Part shown: positions 52,692-64,000 of the stretch, piece by piece
How the letters are laid out: the number at the start of each line of letters is the position of its first letter
Position numbering within the stretch: the stretch's first letter is position 1
Source: Brucella pseudintermedia
GTDB taxonomy: Bacteria > Pseudomonadota > Alphaproteobacteria > Rhizobiales > Rhizobiaceae
Assembly: GCF_042697365.1 (NCBI RefSeq)
Contig: NZ_CP137604.1
Strand: one strand, 5' to 3'
Length of the DNA: 64,000 nucleotides
Notes under the pieces: generated by a model
What the model saw: only the letters and a program-made list of their open reading frames with translations
Databases searched by the model: none
Told to the model about the DNA's origin: nothing
Translations under genes and position numbers: made by a program

Positions 52692-53774
52692 ATGCAGAAC
52701 CGAAAGCAACTTTACTCGATCCAGATCTTGCGCGGTCTCGCCGCAACTGCCGTCCTGATCGCTCATACGATCGAGCATCCACGCGCTGAAACCAACAATG
52801 CCATCACGATGCTGGGCGTTTTCGGTGTTCAACTGTTTTTCGTCATCAGCGGTTTTATCATCGCCTATGTCAACGCCGATGGTCCGTTCCGGCCCGGCGA
52901 CTTCCTGACAAGGCGCGTTTTCCGCATCGTGCCGCTTTACTGGCTATGCACGATCACGGTTTTCTTCTGCGCGCTCTATCTGCCATCCCTGTTCAAAACC
53001 ACGGTCGCGGATGTCGGCTATTTCATCAAGTCGCTCTTCTTCATTCCTGCGGCCACGCCGGGCGATCCGAGTGACTGGCGCCCGATCTTCAAGCTCGGCT
53101 GGTCGCTCAACTACGAACTGTTTTTCTATGCGGTCTTCGCCCTGTTCTGGTGGTGCAAAAGCGCCTTGCAGCGCACGGTCCTCCTGACCATAGTCTTCGG
53201 TGCCTGCGTTATCGGAAGCTTCTTTGTCGAGCCGTCGGCAAGTGTCGCCGCGTTCTATCTGCACAAGAACCTGCTGACTTTCATGAGCGGCATGTGGCTG
53301 GCGGAAGCGGAAAAACATCGCCTGTGGGAAAGGATGCCCCCGGCAACACTGGCTGGAATCGGGATACTGGCTGTGGCCGCGCTCTACGGCACCTTCTCCA
53401 CCCCGCTGGCCGCGTTCAACAATTTCCCGATATATCTCATCATGTGCGGCGCGGCTGTCCTGCTGGTCGCTGGCGCGTTGGGCGTCGAGCGCTGGCTTGG
53501 CGACCTGCGAGACAATTTCTTTGTGGATCTCGGCGCGATTTCCTATTCGCTTTACCTGACGCACATGTTCGTGGTCGGTTTCGGCTGGGCGGTGCTGCGT
53601 AAATTGAACCTTGGCCCTGCTACTGAAATCGCCGGCATGGCAGCCATCGTGGTCGCGGCGATCATCGCGGCCAAGATTTCGTATCGCCTGATTGAACAGC
53701 CGTCGAACAGGCTCGGCCAGATGCTCACCAGGCGCAACAAACCATCGCTGACGGTCGCTCAGGCGGAAGCCTGA
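52692..53774 (+). CDS. Membrane acyltransferase 3 family protein
   Basis: A 361-residue protein with about ten membrane segments. The Acyl_transf_3 signature is intact at the start: QLYSIQILRGLAATAVLIAHTIEH with the catalytic His, then LGVFGVQLFFVISGFII and RRVFRIVPLYWL. Members such as OafA and NodX O-acetylate surface sugars. The start may be 52692 or the ATG at 52677; neither has a clear ribosome site. No polysaccharide genes are adjacent, so the acceptor is unknown; LPS or exopolysaccharide are candidates. Confidence 0.87.
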   Translation: MQNRKQLYSIQILRGLAATAVLIAHTIEHPRAETNNAITMLGVFGVQLFFVISGFIIAYVNADGPFRPGDFLTRRVFRIVPLYWLCTITVFFCALYLPSLFKTTVADVGYFIKSLFFIPAATPGDPSDWRPIFKLGWSLNYELFFYAVFALFWWCKSALQRTVLLTIVFGACVIGSFFVEPSASVAAFYLHKNLLTFMSGMWLAEAEKHRLWERMPPATLAGIGILAVAALYGTFSTPLAAFNNFPIYLIMCGAAVLLVAGALGVERWLGDLRDNFFVDLGAISYSLYLTHMFVVGFGWAVLRKLNLGPATEIAGMAAIVVAAIIAAKISYRLIEQPSNRLGQMLTRRNKPSLTVAQAEA

Positions 53775-53935
53775 ACGGCCCGTAAACGCTTTGGTTCGGT
53801 TATAACATCTTTCGAGAAAGCAGAATTTTCGTGAATGCCCCCACTTTCTTTGAAATAAAACGATTTGTGGGGTTCCGCTTATCGAAATGATTGCCTATAA
53901 GGCCCGCTTAGCCCACAGAATTCATACGCTGCCAA

Positions 53936-53962
53936 CCCGCCGGAAAACCGTGCGGGCTTTTC
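53936..53962 (+). terminator. Possible terminator behind the acyltransferase
   Basis: CCCGC-CGG and CCG-T-GCGGG pair around AAAA, followed by CTTTTCT. It is 160 bases from the acyltransferase stop, in front of a repeat and carB. Confidence 0.65.
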
Positions 53963-53976
53963 TGGCAGGCTAAGAA

Positions 53977-54021
53977 GCATGTCTCTCGAAAGTGGGAACC
54001 GGTTTCGGGACAAGACAATGC
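53977..54021. repeat. Dispersed palindromic repeat directly upstream of carB
   Basis: The first hairpin of the element (GCATGTCTCTCGAAAG to GACAAGACAATGC) with some drift in the right arm. It ends 24 bases before the carB start codon, so it will be part of the carB leader or lie inside its promoter. Confidence 0.8.
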
Positions 54022-54045
54022 GCGCGAAGAAGATAGGATGAGCTC

Positions 54046-57531
<3,486 letters not shown>

Positions 57532-57555
57532 TCATCTGTCACGATGAGCCTACCG

Positions 57556-57583
57556 AGCCGCCGGTCATTCCGGCGGCTTTTTT
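57556..57583 (+). terminator. Terminator of carB
   Basis: GCCGCCGG and CCGGCGGC pair around TCATT, followed by TTTTTT. It touches the stop codon of the convergent ABC gene. Confidence 0.95.
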
Positions 57584-59454
57584 CATGCCGTTTTCGCAGC
57601 CCGCACCTCCAGAGGCTTTCCCGAAGGATCGTCTTCCAGACTGACCTGCTGGGTGAAAAGCCCGTCATGCAGATGCGGTTTTCCCAGATGAATGACAGCC
57701 GCATCCTTCAGTTCATTAGTCAGCATGTCGCGGATTCGGTCGTAGGCTTCCGCATCAAGGCCGTCGAGCGCGCCATCGATGACGATCCATTTCGGTTTCT
57801 GCAAGATCAGGCGGGCAAAGGCGATACACTGGCGCTCGTCGTCGGTCAGGACGCGGTCCCAGCGCGCGACGCGATCCATGCTCGTGGAAAGCCGGTCCAG
57901 CCCGGCCCGCCGCAGGACATTTTCCAGATCCTCTTCGGAAAACTTCCTGATATCGAGCGGATAGACCATGATCCCCTTGAGGTTGCCCGGCGGGAAATAG
58001 GGCGCGCGCGGCATGAAGGCGACCCCATCGCTGGCGGGCATGCCGATCCGCCCCTCGCCCCATGGCCAAAGCCCGCCCAATGCGCGAAACAGCAGCGTTC
58101 GTTGCGTTTCTGTCCCGCCAGTCACCAGCACCCGCTCGCCGGGCTTCACCGAAAAGGCCCTGCGGGAAAGCTTAAGGCACTGATCGGGCGCGGCGATCGA
58201 CACACCGTCCAGTGTCAGCCTGTCATCGTCATTCGTTGCAAGATCGATCTGCCGGTCCAGATGGCCAAGCGCATCCATGTGCAGCACCGCCTGACGAAAA
58301 CTCGCGACGCGAAGCAGCGTCGCCCGCCAGTCGGCAATCGCCCCAAAATTATCGACGAACCAGCGCAGCGCGTTATGCACCTGCGTGAACGCGCCGACCG
58401 CCATCATCAACCCGCCGAATGTCAGCCCGCCGCCGAAATAGACGGGAGCCGCCACAAGGATCGGCGCGACGATGGTCAGCCAGCCATAACCGGCCGTCAC
58501 CCATGTCAGCCGGGTGGTTGCGTAGACGATCTTGCGGATCGCGCCCAGAACCGCATCAATGTCCAGATCGAGGCGGCGCCTCTCGTCGCCCTCGCCGCGC
58601 GACAGGGTGATGGCGTCGAGATGCTCGTTGACCCGCATCAGCGACGCGCGAAAATCCGCCTCGCGCGCATAGCGATTGGCATTGATATTGACCAGGCTGC
58701 GTCCGACCATCCATGTGAGCCACGATGCGGAGGCCGCATAGATGATGACGGCCCAGACCATGTAGCCGGGGATCGAGAAACTGTAACCGGCGACATGAAA
58801 CACGAAACCGCTCGACAGCGACCACAAGACCCCGACGAAACTCACCAGAATGACAGTCGACTGGAGCAGGTTGATCCCCAGATCGCAGGAGGTTTCGGCC
58901 AGATGGCGGGCGTCCTCATGCAGGCGCTGGTCCGGGTTGATGCCAATCTCGCCCGCATTGGCCAGCCGAAAGGCACGCCCCGGCACCAGCCATTGCCCTA
59001 CCAGATCGCGGGCCAGCCCCTCGCGCATCTTCAGCTTGAACATCTGGTTGAGCCAGGTCTGCGATACGTTGAGCAGCAGGAGCGCGCCCGCGATCCCGAA
59101 AAACACCAGCAACTGATGGAAGAAAGCCTGCAAATCCCGGCGGGCAAGCGCATCGTAAAAAGGCTCGTTCCAGCGATTGATGGCGACCTGCCCGATGGCG
59201 ATCAGCACGACCAGCACGAAAATGCCGGTCCCCAGCGCGATCAGCGTGTTGCGCACCGGCGAAACCAGAAAAGCGCCCACCATCATCGAGACCTGCGAAA
59301 AAAGATCGGTCCCATCGCGGGACGGAGTGCCGCCGAACAGCTTCGCTGAACTTTTGCGCAGGCGTTCCGTGACGCTGCGCCTCGCCCTCTTGCGGGGACG
59401 GCCTTTTTTGGGTGCGCTCTGCTTCGTCTTGTCCTTGTCTGGTTCAGACGTCAT
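57583..59454 (-). CDS. SbmA/BacA-type ABC transporter with degenerate ATPase motifs
   Basis: A 623-residue fusion of an ABC_membrane_2 domain (about 60-380, six helices) and a nucleotide-binding domain (about 410-610), the layout of ExsE/YddA relatives of BacA. Every ATPase motif is off. Walker A reads GGTETQRTL (446-454) with the essential Lys replaced by Arg. The Q-loop has R483 for Gln. The signature reads LTDDER for LSGGEQ. Walker B has D560 but G561 in place of the catalytic Glu, and the H-loop has K592. The frame is intact, so it is not a broken gene. It may be a scaffold, or a passive or proton-driven transporter. Confidence 0.88.
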   Translation of the reverse strand: MTSEPDKDKTKQSAPKKGRPRKRARRSVTERLRKSSAKLFGGTPSRDGTDLFSQVSMMVGAFLVSPVRNTLIALGTGIFVLVVLIAIGQVAINRWNEPFYDALARRDLQAFFHQLLVFFGIAGALLLLNVSQTWLNQMFKLKMREGLARDLVGQWLVPGRAFRLANAGEIGINPDQRLHEDARHLAETSCDLGINLLQSTVILVSFVGVLWSLSSGFVFHVAGYSFSIPGYMVWAVIIYAASASWLTWMVGRSLVNINANRYAREADFRASLMRVNEHLDAITLSRGEGDERRRLDLDIDAVLGAIRKIVYATTRLTWVTAGYGWLTIVAPILVAAPVYFGGGLTFGGLMMAVGAFTQVHNALRWFVDNFGAIADWRATLLRVASFRQAVLHMDALGHLDRQIDLATNDDDRLTLDGVSIAAPDQCLKLSRRAFSVKPGERVLVTGGTETQRTLLFRALGGLWPWGEGRIGMPASDGVAFMPRAPYFPPGNLKGIMVYPLDIRKFSEEDLENVLRRAGLDRLSTSMDRVARWDRVLTDDERQCIAFARLILQKPKWIVIDGALDGLDAEAYDRIRDMLTNELKDAAVIHLGKPHLHDGLFTQQVSLEDDPSGKPLEVRAAKTA

Positions 59455-59659
59455 TTCCTGCCTCGCTGCCCACCCGCCGTTCCATGGTGCAGATATATTT
59501 GCAACATGCGCATTATGTACGTCACGCGGAAGTCAAAGATAGGATACCAGCACGCTTTTCGTGCAAACCAGCCGTGGTGACCCACAACAATATGCGGGTT
59601 TAGTCGAGAACCATTCGCTGCAATCATGGCCGGAAACCAATCCTGCCGGGAAGCAATAC

Positions 59660-60100
59660 ATGGCTGTCACGATTACGCCTATCGACAAGGTGCTCATTTA
59701 TGCGACGTGGAACAACCGCCTTTTAGTCTTTGAAGAACCGGATTTTCCCGAAACGCCGCTTCAGGTGCCGGGCGGCACGGTTGAGGCGGGAGAAGACATT
59801 CTCGCCGCCGCCTATCGCGAATTCACCGAAGAGACGGGGCTTCTTTACGGCGACGGGATGATCCATCTCGAAACCGTCGATTATGACTATCCGGAAAGAG
59901 GATATACGGAACCTCACCGCCGCCATTGCTTCCATCTGAAATTGCAGGCTGCATTGCCTGAAACCTGGGACCATTATGAAATGTCGCCATGCGGCGGAAG
60001 CGATCCGATTCTGTTCAGGCTGTTCTGGCTCGACCGCCGGAGCGCACAAGACCGGCTGGGCCTCGGAATGGCAGGAAGCCTGAATAAAATCAATTTCTAG
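59660..60100 (+). CDS. Nudix hydrolase
   Basis: A 146-residue cytoplasmic protein with a full Nudix box at about residues 38-60, GGTVEAGEDILAAAYREFTEETGL, which gives the metal-binding GX5EX7REUXEEXGU pattern. Members hydrolyse nucleoside diphosphates linked to other moieties, such as oxidised dNTPs or NDP-sugars; the substrate is not told by sequence. The ATG at 59660 has GGGAAG upstream. A longer frame upstream lacks a site. It stands alone between the ABC gene and cspA. Confidence 0.88.
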   Translation: MAVTITPIDKVLIYATWNNRLLVFEEPDFPETPLQVPGGTVEAGEDILAAAYREFTEETGLLYGDGMIHLETVDYDYPERGYTEPHRRHCFHLKLQAALPETWDHYEMSPCGGSDPILFRLFWLDRRSAQDRLGLGMAGSLNKINF

Positions 60101-60291
60101 CTGGCAACGCAGCTGTCTTGTGTTGGTCAAATTTGTCGCATATAGTTAGCGCATCGATTTTTCGGTCGAGTGACTTTGCGACCCGTGCGGCCAGCCGTGC
60201 TTCCTGACGATCTCCTGTCCATAAATTCGATCCACAGGGACGTGTGCGAAGCATACGGACTATTCTACTACTTGTTACAAAGGAATTTCCC

Positions 60292-60501
60292 ATGGCTACG
60301 GGAACAGTTAAGTGGTTCAACACGACCAAGGGCTTCGGCTTCATCCAGCCTGACCAGGGCGGCACGGACGTTTTCGTTCACATCTCCGCCGTTCAGCGCG
60401 CTGGCCTTGCCACGCTCGATGAAGGTCAGAAGGTTTCTTACGAAATCGTCCAGGACCGCCGTTCGGGCCGTTCGTCTGCCGACAACCTCGTCGCAGCATA
60501 A
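60292..60501 (+). CDS. cspA: Cold-shock domain protein CspA
   Basis: A 69-residue single cold-shock domain with RNP1 (KGFGFI) and RNP2 (VFVHIS) intact, starting MATGTVKWFNTTKGFGFIQP. Such proteins bind single-stranded RNA and melt secondary structure. AAAGGAA lies seven bases upstream of the ATG. The 190 bases before the gene may include a structured leader, as in other cspA genes. A strong terminator follows. The name cspA is by family, not by proven orthology. Confidence 0.96.
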   Translation: MATGTVKWFNTTKGFGFIQPDQGGTDVFVHISAVQRAGLATLDEGQKVSYEIVQDRRSGRSSADNLVAA

Positions 60502-60520
60502 GTTTTGCCGCAAGGCATGG

Positions 60521-60549
60521 AAAAGGCGGGTCTTCGGGCCCGCCTTTTT
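60521..60549 (+). terminator. Terminator of cspA
   Basis: AAAAGGCGGG and CCCGCCTTTTT pair around TCTTCGGG, 20 bases after the cspA stop. Confidence 0.94.
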
Positions 60550-60617
60550 GTTTGTCCGCATTTTTCTGCTATTCCAACGTCATAACGCTTGTGCAAGCAT
60601 CAGCGCCGGACAGAAGG

Positions 60618-61229
60618 TTACGGCAGCCAATTGATCGGCACATGCCCCTTGTCGTTGGCGACACGCTGCAACCATTCACCCACGGCGGGATATTGCTGCA
60701 TGTCGAAGCCGCCAAGATGGGCTTCATGCGTATAGGCATAGAGCGCGATATCGGCCACCGTATAATTGTCTCCGGCGATGAAGGGCGTTTTCTTCAACTG
60801 GGTTTCCATCACCGCCAGCGCCTTTTCGCCGCCAGCCAGCGTGGAAGCCAGACGCTCCGGCGTCGCATCACGCGACCGCTCCGGATAGACCTTCAACGCA
60901 CGGCGCACGGCAATGTAAGGCTCGTGGCTATATTGCTCGAAGAAAAGCCACTGGTAAACCAGAGCCCGCTCGTAAGCATCTTCCGGCAACAGGGGCGTCC
61001 CTTCCGCCAGATGCAGGAGAATGGCATTCGATTCCGCGAGGAAACGCCCGTCTTCCAGTTCCAGCAGCGGAACCTTGCCGTTCGGGTTCTTGGCCAGATA
61101 TTCCGGCGTGCGCGTCGATCCATCGAGCGAGGAAACCGCGACATGGCGAAACGGCCTGCCGATCTTCGCCAGAAGCAGGCGGGGTTTGTAGCAATTGCCG
61201 GAATCGGCTTGTTCATAAAGCGTCAGCAT
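60618..61229 (-). CDS. Glutathione S-transferase family protein
   Basis: A 203-residue protein with an N-terminal thioredoxin-like domain (MLTLYEQADSGNCYKPRLLLAKIGRPF; GSH-contact block GKVPLLELEDGRFLAESNAIL) and an all-helical C-terminal domain (FIAGDNYTVADIALYAYTH, the N-capping box). The active residue is not clear; the S-G-N-C near position 10-13 suggests a Ser/Cys type. Substrate unknown. Monocistronic, divergent from the aspartate aminotransferase gene with 249 bases between. Confidence 0.92.
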   Translation of the reverse strand: MLTLYEQADSGNCYKPRLLLAKIGRPFRHVAVSSLDGSTRTPEYLAKNPNGKVPLLELEDGRFLAESNAILLHLAEGTPLLPEDAYERALVYQWLFFEQYSHEPYIAVRRALKVYPERSRDATPERLASTLAGGEKALAVMETQLKKTPFIAGDNYTVADIALYAYTHEAHLGGFDMQQYPAVGEWLQRVANDKGHVPINWLP

Positions 61230-61478
61230 GGTCGTCTCCTGTTTGCCGCAATATTCCTGCCCGCCGGCTTCCTGTCCAATCAGTTTCTTTGCGCCAATAT
61301 GTCAGCATTGCTGATGGATCTGTTCGTTTCGGCAACACATTTGCGCGAAATCCCGCAATTGCCGCCAAATTCTCAATCCTTCTGTTGCGCTTTCCGGGCC
61401 AATGGGACATAGAAAATTCGCAAAACCGGACCGCGCCCGGTGCCGGTTATCAGAGCCTGCCATCTATGGAGATCTATC

Positions 61479-62681
61479 ATGGCATTTCTCGCCGACGCCC
61501 TTTCCCGTGTTAAGCCCTCTGCGACCATCGCGGTCAGCCAGAAAGCACGTGAACTGAAAGCCAAGGGCAAGGACGTGATTGGTCTCGGTGCGGGCGAGCC
61601 CGACTTTGACACGCCGGACAATATCAAGCAGGCGGCTATCGACGCGATCAATCGCGGCGAAACGAAGTACACGCCCATCTCCGGCATTCCCGAGCTGCGT
61701 CAGGCCATCGTTGCCAAGTTCAAGCGCGAAAACGGTCTCGACTACAAGCCGGAACAGACCATCGTCGGCACCGGCGGTAAGCAGATCCTGTTCAACGCCT
61801 TCATGGCGACGCTGAACCCCGGCGATGAAGTCATCATCCCTGCCCCTTACTGGGTGAGCTATCCGGAAATGGTGGCGATCAATGGCGGCAACCCGGTCTT
61901 CATCAACACCAAGATCGAGGACAACTTCAAGCTGACCGCCGCCGATCTGGAAAAGGCCATCACGCCGAAGACCAAGTGGCTGATCTTCAACTCGCCGTCG
62001 AACCCGACCGGCGCGGCTTACACGGAAGCAGAACTCAAGTCCCTGACCGATGTTCTCGTCCGTCATCCGCATGTCTGGATTCTGACCGACGACATGTATG
62101 AGCATCTGGTCTATGGCGATTTCGTCTTCACGACGCCGGCCCAGGTCGAGCCTTCGCTCTATGACCGCACGCTCACCATGAACGGCGTGTCGAAGGCCTA
62201 TGCGATGACCGGCTGGCGTATCGGCTACGCAGCCGGACCGCTGCAGCTCATCAAGGCCATGGATATGGTGCAGGGCCAGCAAACCTCCGGTGCCTGCTCG
62301 ATCGCACAATGGGCTGCGGTCGAAGCGCTTAACGGCACGCAGGACTTCATCCCGAAGAACAAGGAAATCTTCCAGGCGCGTCGCGATCTGGTCGTCTCGA
62401 TGCTCAATCAGGCCAAGGGCATCCAGTGCCCGACGCCGGAAGGTGCATTCTACGTCTATCCATCCTGCGCTGACCTGATCGGCAAGAAGACGGAAGCTGG
62501 CAAGGTCATCGAAACCGACGAAGATTTCGTCACCGAACTGCTGGAAGCTGAAGGCGTTGCCGTCGTGCACGGCTCGGCATTCGGCCTCGGACCGAACTTC
62601 CGCATTTCCTATGCGACATCGGATGCGCTGCTGGAAGAAGCCTGCACCCGCATCCAGCGCTTCTGCGCCAGCCTGCGCTAG
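61479..62681 (+). CDS. aatA: Aspartate aminotransferase, class I PLP
   Basis: Transfers amino groups between aspartate and 2-oxoglutarate. The 400 residues are of the I-gamma subgroup. The PLP lysine is K239 in NGVSKAYAMTGWRIGY, and the NSPSNPTGAAY loop and ILTDDMYEHLVYGDF strand precede it. Rhizobial AatA proteins align well by eye; some also accept prephenate. The ATG at 61479 has GGAGA seven bases upstream, better than the longer frame. A terminator follows, and on the other strand the AbcR-like sRNA ends about 185 bases further. Confidence 0.95.
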   Translation: MAFLADALSRVKPSATIAVSQKARELKAKGKDVIGLGAGEPDFDTPDNIKQAAIDAINRGETKYTPISGIPELRQAIVAKFKRENGLDYKPEQTIVGTGGKQILFNAFMATLNPGDEVIIPAPYWVSYPEMVAINGGNPVFINTKIEDNFKLTAADLEKAITPKTKWLIFNSPSNPTGAAYTEAELKSLTDVLVRHPHVWILTDDMYEHLVYGDFVFTTPAQVEPSLYDRTLTMNGVSKAYAMTGWRIGYAAGPLQLIKAMDMVQGQQTSGACSIAQWAAVEALNGTQDFIPKNKEIFQARRDLVVSMLNQAKGIQCPTPEGAFYVYPSCADLIGKKTEAGKVIETDEDFVTELLEAEGVAVVHGSAFGLGPNFRISYATSDALLEEACTRIQRFCASLR

Positions 62682-62711
62682 GGCATTTCCAGCAAAGGCG
62701 TGAAATAGTCA
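62681..62711. repeat. Fragment of dispersed repeat
   Basis: TAGGGCATTTCCAGCAAAGG resembles the start of the element at 34131-34199 (minus strand). It begins at the aatA stop codon. Confidence 0.5.
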
Positions 62712-62726
62712 GAGCAAAGAATACCG

Positions 62727-62748
62727 AGGGGCCGAAAGGCCCCTTTTT
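62727..62748 (+). terminator. Terminator of aatA
   Basis: AGGGGCC and GGCCCCT pair around GAAA, a stable tetraloop, followed by TTTT. Confidence 0.92.
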
Positions 62749-62864
62749 CATATCTGCATGTCGGGACATGCCGTGGCGGGTGCCCGGACCTGTCAAAACA
62801 GACAGTTGAGCGTGAAAACCATCCGGCTATCCTTGCAATGCGTCGCACGGCCCGGCGAAAGGTC

Positions 62865-62977
62865 AAAAAAAAAGCCAGACAAATGTCTGGCTTTGAGTTT
62901 TGAAGGTGCCTTCAAGGCAAACCTCCAGAGGGGAACACTCAGCCCGCGCAAATGGGAGGAGGAAACGCAGCGCTGAG
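62865..62977 (-). ncRNA. abcR: AbcR-family (alpha-r15) small regulatory RNA
   Basis: On the minus strand a promoter (TTGCAA, then TATAAA at 62984-62989) is followed by about 113 nt. These hold a first hairpin (CTCAGC/GCTGAG arms) whose loop shows CCTCCTCCC, a second hairpin (TTGAAGG/CCTTCAA), and a perfect terminator stem GCCAGAC/GTCTGGC with nine T. Length, C/U-rich anti-Shine-Dalgarno loop and the TTCCCCT-GGAGG stretch fit AbcR1/AbcR2, Hfq-dependent sRNAs of Rhizobiales and Brucella that silence ABC transporter mRNAs. No frame is open in it. I rely on recalled features, not on an alignment. Confidence 0.72.
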
Positions 62978-63362
62978 ATGACCTTTATATGCCTGTTGCC
63001 CATTGTTTTTGCAATGAGACTTTAGCGCAATGCAGCTATGCATTTTACGCATGTCTAGATCAGACAAGAAAACCATTTAAAATCATCAAGTTACCTCGAT
63101 CAGAATTACTTGATTATATTATGATTGGCAGATCGACCGCCTAAAGCATGGGCATTGGCAGCAAAGCGATGCCCGCAAATTTGGCAAATCACCCTTTTTG
63201 AGTCGCCCTAGCAGATGTCACGCAACTGTCACTGCAATGCAGCGGGCCTGTCACATAACGAGCCTAAAAGCCCCGGCAAGACGCCGCGCATGATGCGCCC
63301 GGCGCATGAGCAGCGCGTGAAATGCGCTGCCCCCACAGACAGACCCGAGAAGGAGCGTACCC
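62978..63362. other. Intergenic region upstream of the sRNA and the phosphoesterase
   Basis: 385 bases. The first 40 hold the sRNA promoter. The middle (about 63000-63130) is AT-rich and contains repeated GCAATG. No supported gene found before the GTG at 63363. Confidence 0.5.
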
Positions 63363-64000
63363 GTGCGGATCGTTCAGATTACAGACACCCACCTCAGCCC
63401 CATCAAGCCGCACTTCAACCGCAACTGGGAGCCGCTCGTTGCCTGGATCGACCAGCAGAAGCCCGATCTCATCATCCACACCGGCGACCTGACGGTGGAC
63501 GGCGCCGATGTGGAGGCCGACCTTCTGTTCTGCCGCGCCTGCCTCAACGAACTTCCCGCACGCGTTCTCACCCTTCCGGGCAATCACGATATCGGTCATC
63601 TTCCCGAAAGCCACCAGCCCGTCAATGCGCAGCGCCTGATGCGCTGGCGCCGTCATATCGGCCCCGACCGCTGGGCGGAAAACTTCGGCGACTGGCGCAT
63701 TATCGGTCTCAACAGTCTCATTATCGGTTCCGGCGAAGCCGAAGAAGCCGAACAGTTCCAGTGGCTCGAAGACGAATTGAAGCACAGCGACGGCAAGCCG
63801 GTCGCCGTCTTCGCGCACAAGCCGCTCTTTGTGGACGGTCCGGACGAAGGCGACAGCGGTTACTGGGGCATCCGCCCTGCCCCGCGCCAGCGTCTCTATG
63901 ATCTTTTCGCGCAGTATAATGTACAGCTTCACGCCAGCGGCCATCTGCACCGCGCATGGTCGGGCGACGCCTTCGGCACGAACTATGTCTGGGCGCCTGC
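63363..64000 (+). CDS. Calcineurin-like metallophosphoesterase (CpdA-like), cut by window end
   Basis: Starts at a GTG with AAGGAG eight bases upstream and runs past the window edge; about 212 residues are seen. All metal-site blocks are present in order: QITDTHLS, IIHTGDLTVDG, LTLPGNHDIG, VAVFAHKPLF and HASGHLHRAW. This is the CpdA/Icc-type class, which includes 3',5'-cAMP phosphodiesterases, though GpdQ-like phosphodiesterases share the layout. Cytoplasmic, no signal. Which substrate it uses cannot be told. Confidence 0.9.
   Translation, partial: MRIVQITDTHLSPIKPHFNRNWEPLVAWIDQQKPDLIIHTGDLTVDGADVEADLLFCRACLNELPARVLTLPGNHDIGHLPESHQPVNAQRLMRWRRHIGPDRWAENFGDWRIIGLNSLIIGSGEAEEAEQFQWLEDELKHSDGKPVAVFAHKPLFVDGPDEGDSGYWGIRPAPRQRLYDLFAQYNVQLHASGHLHRAWSGDAFGTNYVWAP

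Overview
The window reads as a chromosomal segment of an Alphaproteobacterium of the Brucella/Ochrobactrum group (Hyphomicrobiales). The clearest marker is the BP26/Omp28-type periplasmic protein at 38591-39346, which I recognise almost residue for residue from Brucella. The rest agrees: high GC, a class A RNase P RNA beside the start of a dcw cluster, the order rpoD-dnaG-(Na/Pi carrier)-yqeY-carA, betaine-lipid genes, IalB- and choloylglycine-hydrolase-like envelope proteins, a BacA/SbmA-type ABC protein and a probable AbcR-family sRNA. The species cannot be fixed from the sequence alone. I see no prophage, insertion sequence, CRISPR array or integrative element.

Layout. 1-7.3 kb: start of the division/cell wall cluster (ftsL partial, rsmH), two octamer tandem repeats, a manganese-regulated mntH, rnpB, and a minus-strand envelope group (lytic transglycosylase, ampD, djlA, two small lipoproteins). 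7.5-13.7 kb: phosphate-regulated btaA-btaB, an AT-rich orphan gene, a GH25 muramidase, an MltB-type transglycosylase, an AEC carrier and a 28-residue membrane peptide. 13.8-16.4 kb: metF with an ArsR-methyltransferase regulator. 16.4-17.5 kb: an AT-rich island with one orphan gene. 17.5-26.8 kb: kgtP, tam, ettA, a lipase-like hydrolase, a GT2/LAB_N pair, ugd and a D-lyxose isomerase-like gene. 27.1-29.6 kb: gbcAB glycine betaine demethylase. 29.6-41.3 kb: small metabolic, membrane and envelope genes, tRNA-Ile(CAU) and bp26. 41.4-57.5 kb: rpoD, dnaG, Na/Pi cotransporter, yqeY, carA, and carB after three unrelated genes. 57.6-64 kb: an ABC protein whose ATPase motifs all look degraded, a Nudix hydrolase, cspA, a GST, an aspartate aminotransferase, the probable AbcR sRNA and the start of a metallophosphoesterase.

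How it fits together. Two loci far apart carry Pho-box-like repeats with an 11-nt period: upstream of btaAB (membrane phospholipid replacement) and upstream of the Na/Pi cotransporter (phosphate uptake). This suggests one PhoB response. mntH has a textbook sigma70 promoter with a Mur-box palindrome just behind it. Pyrimidine/arginine precursor synthesis (carA, carB), one-carbon metabolism (metF, gbcAB) and cell-wall turnover (three muramidases or transglycosylases and an amidase) are the main metabolic themes. Most intergenic spaces end in clear hairpin terminators, and several hold copies of a dispersed palindromic repeat.

Most worth checking: the ATPase-dead-looking ABC protein, two mutually exclusive hairpins in the leader of the choloylglycine-hydrolase-like gene, the AbcR-like sRNA, the Pho boxes, two different octamer arrays flanking a palindrome in front of rsmH/mntH, and two AT-rich orphan genes.
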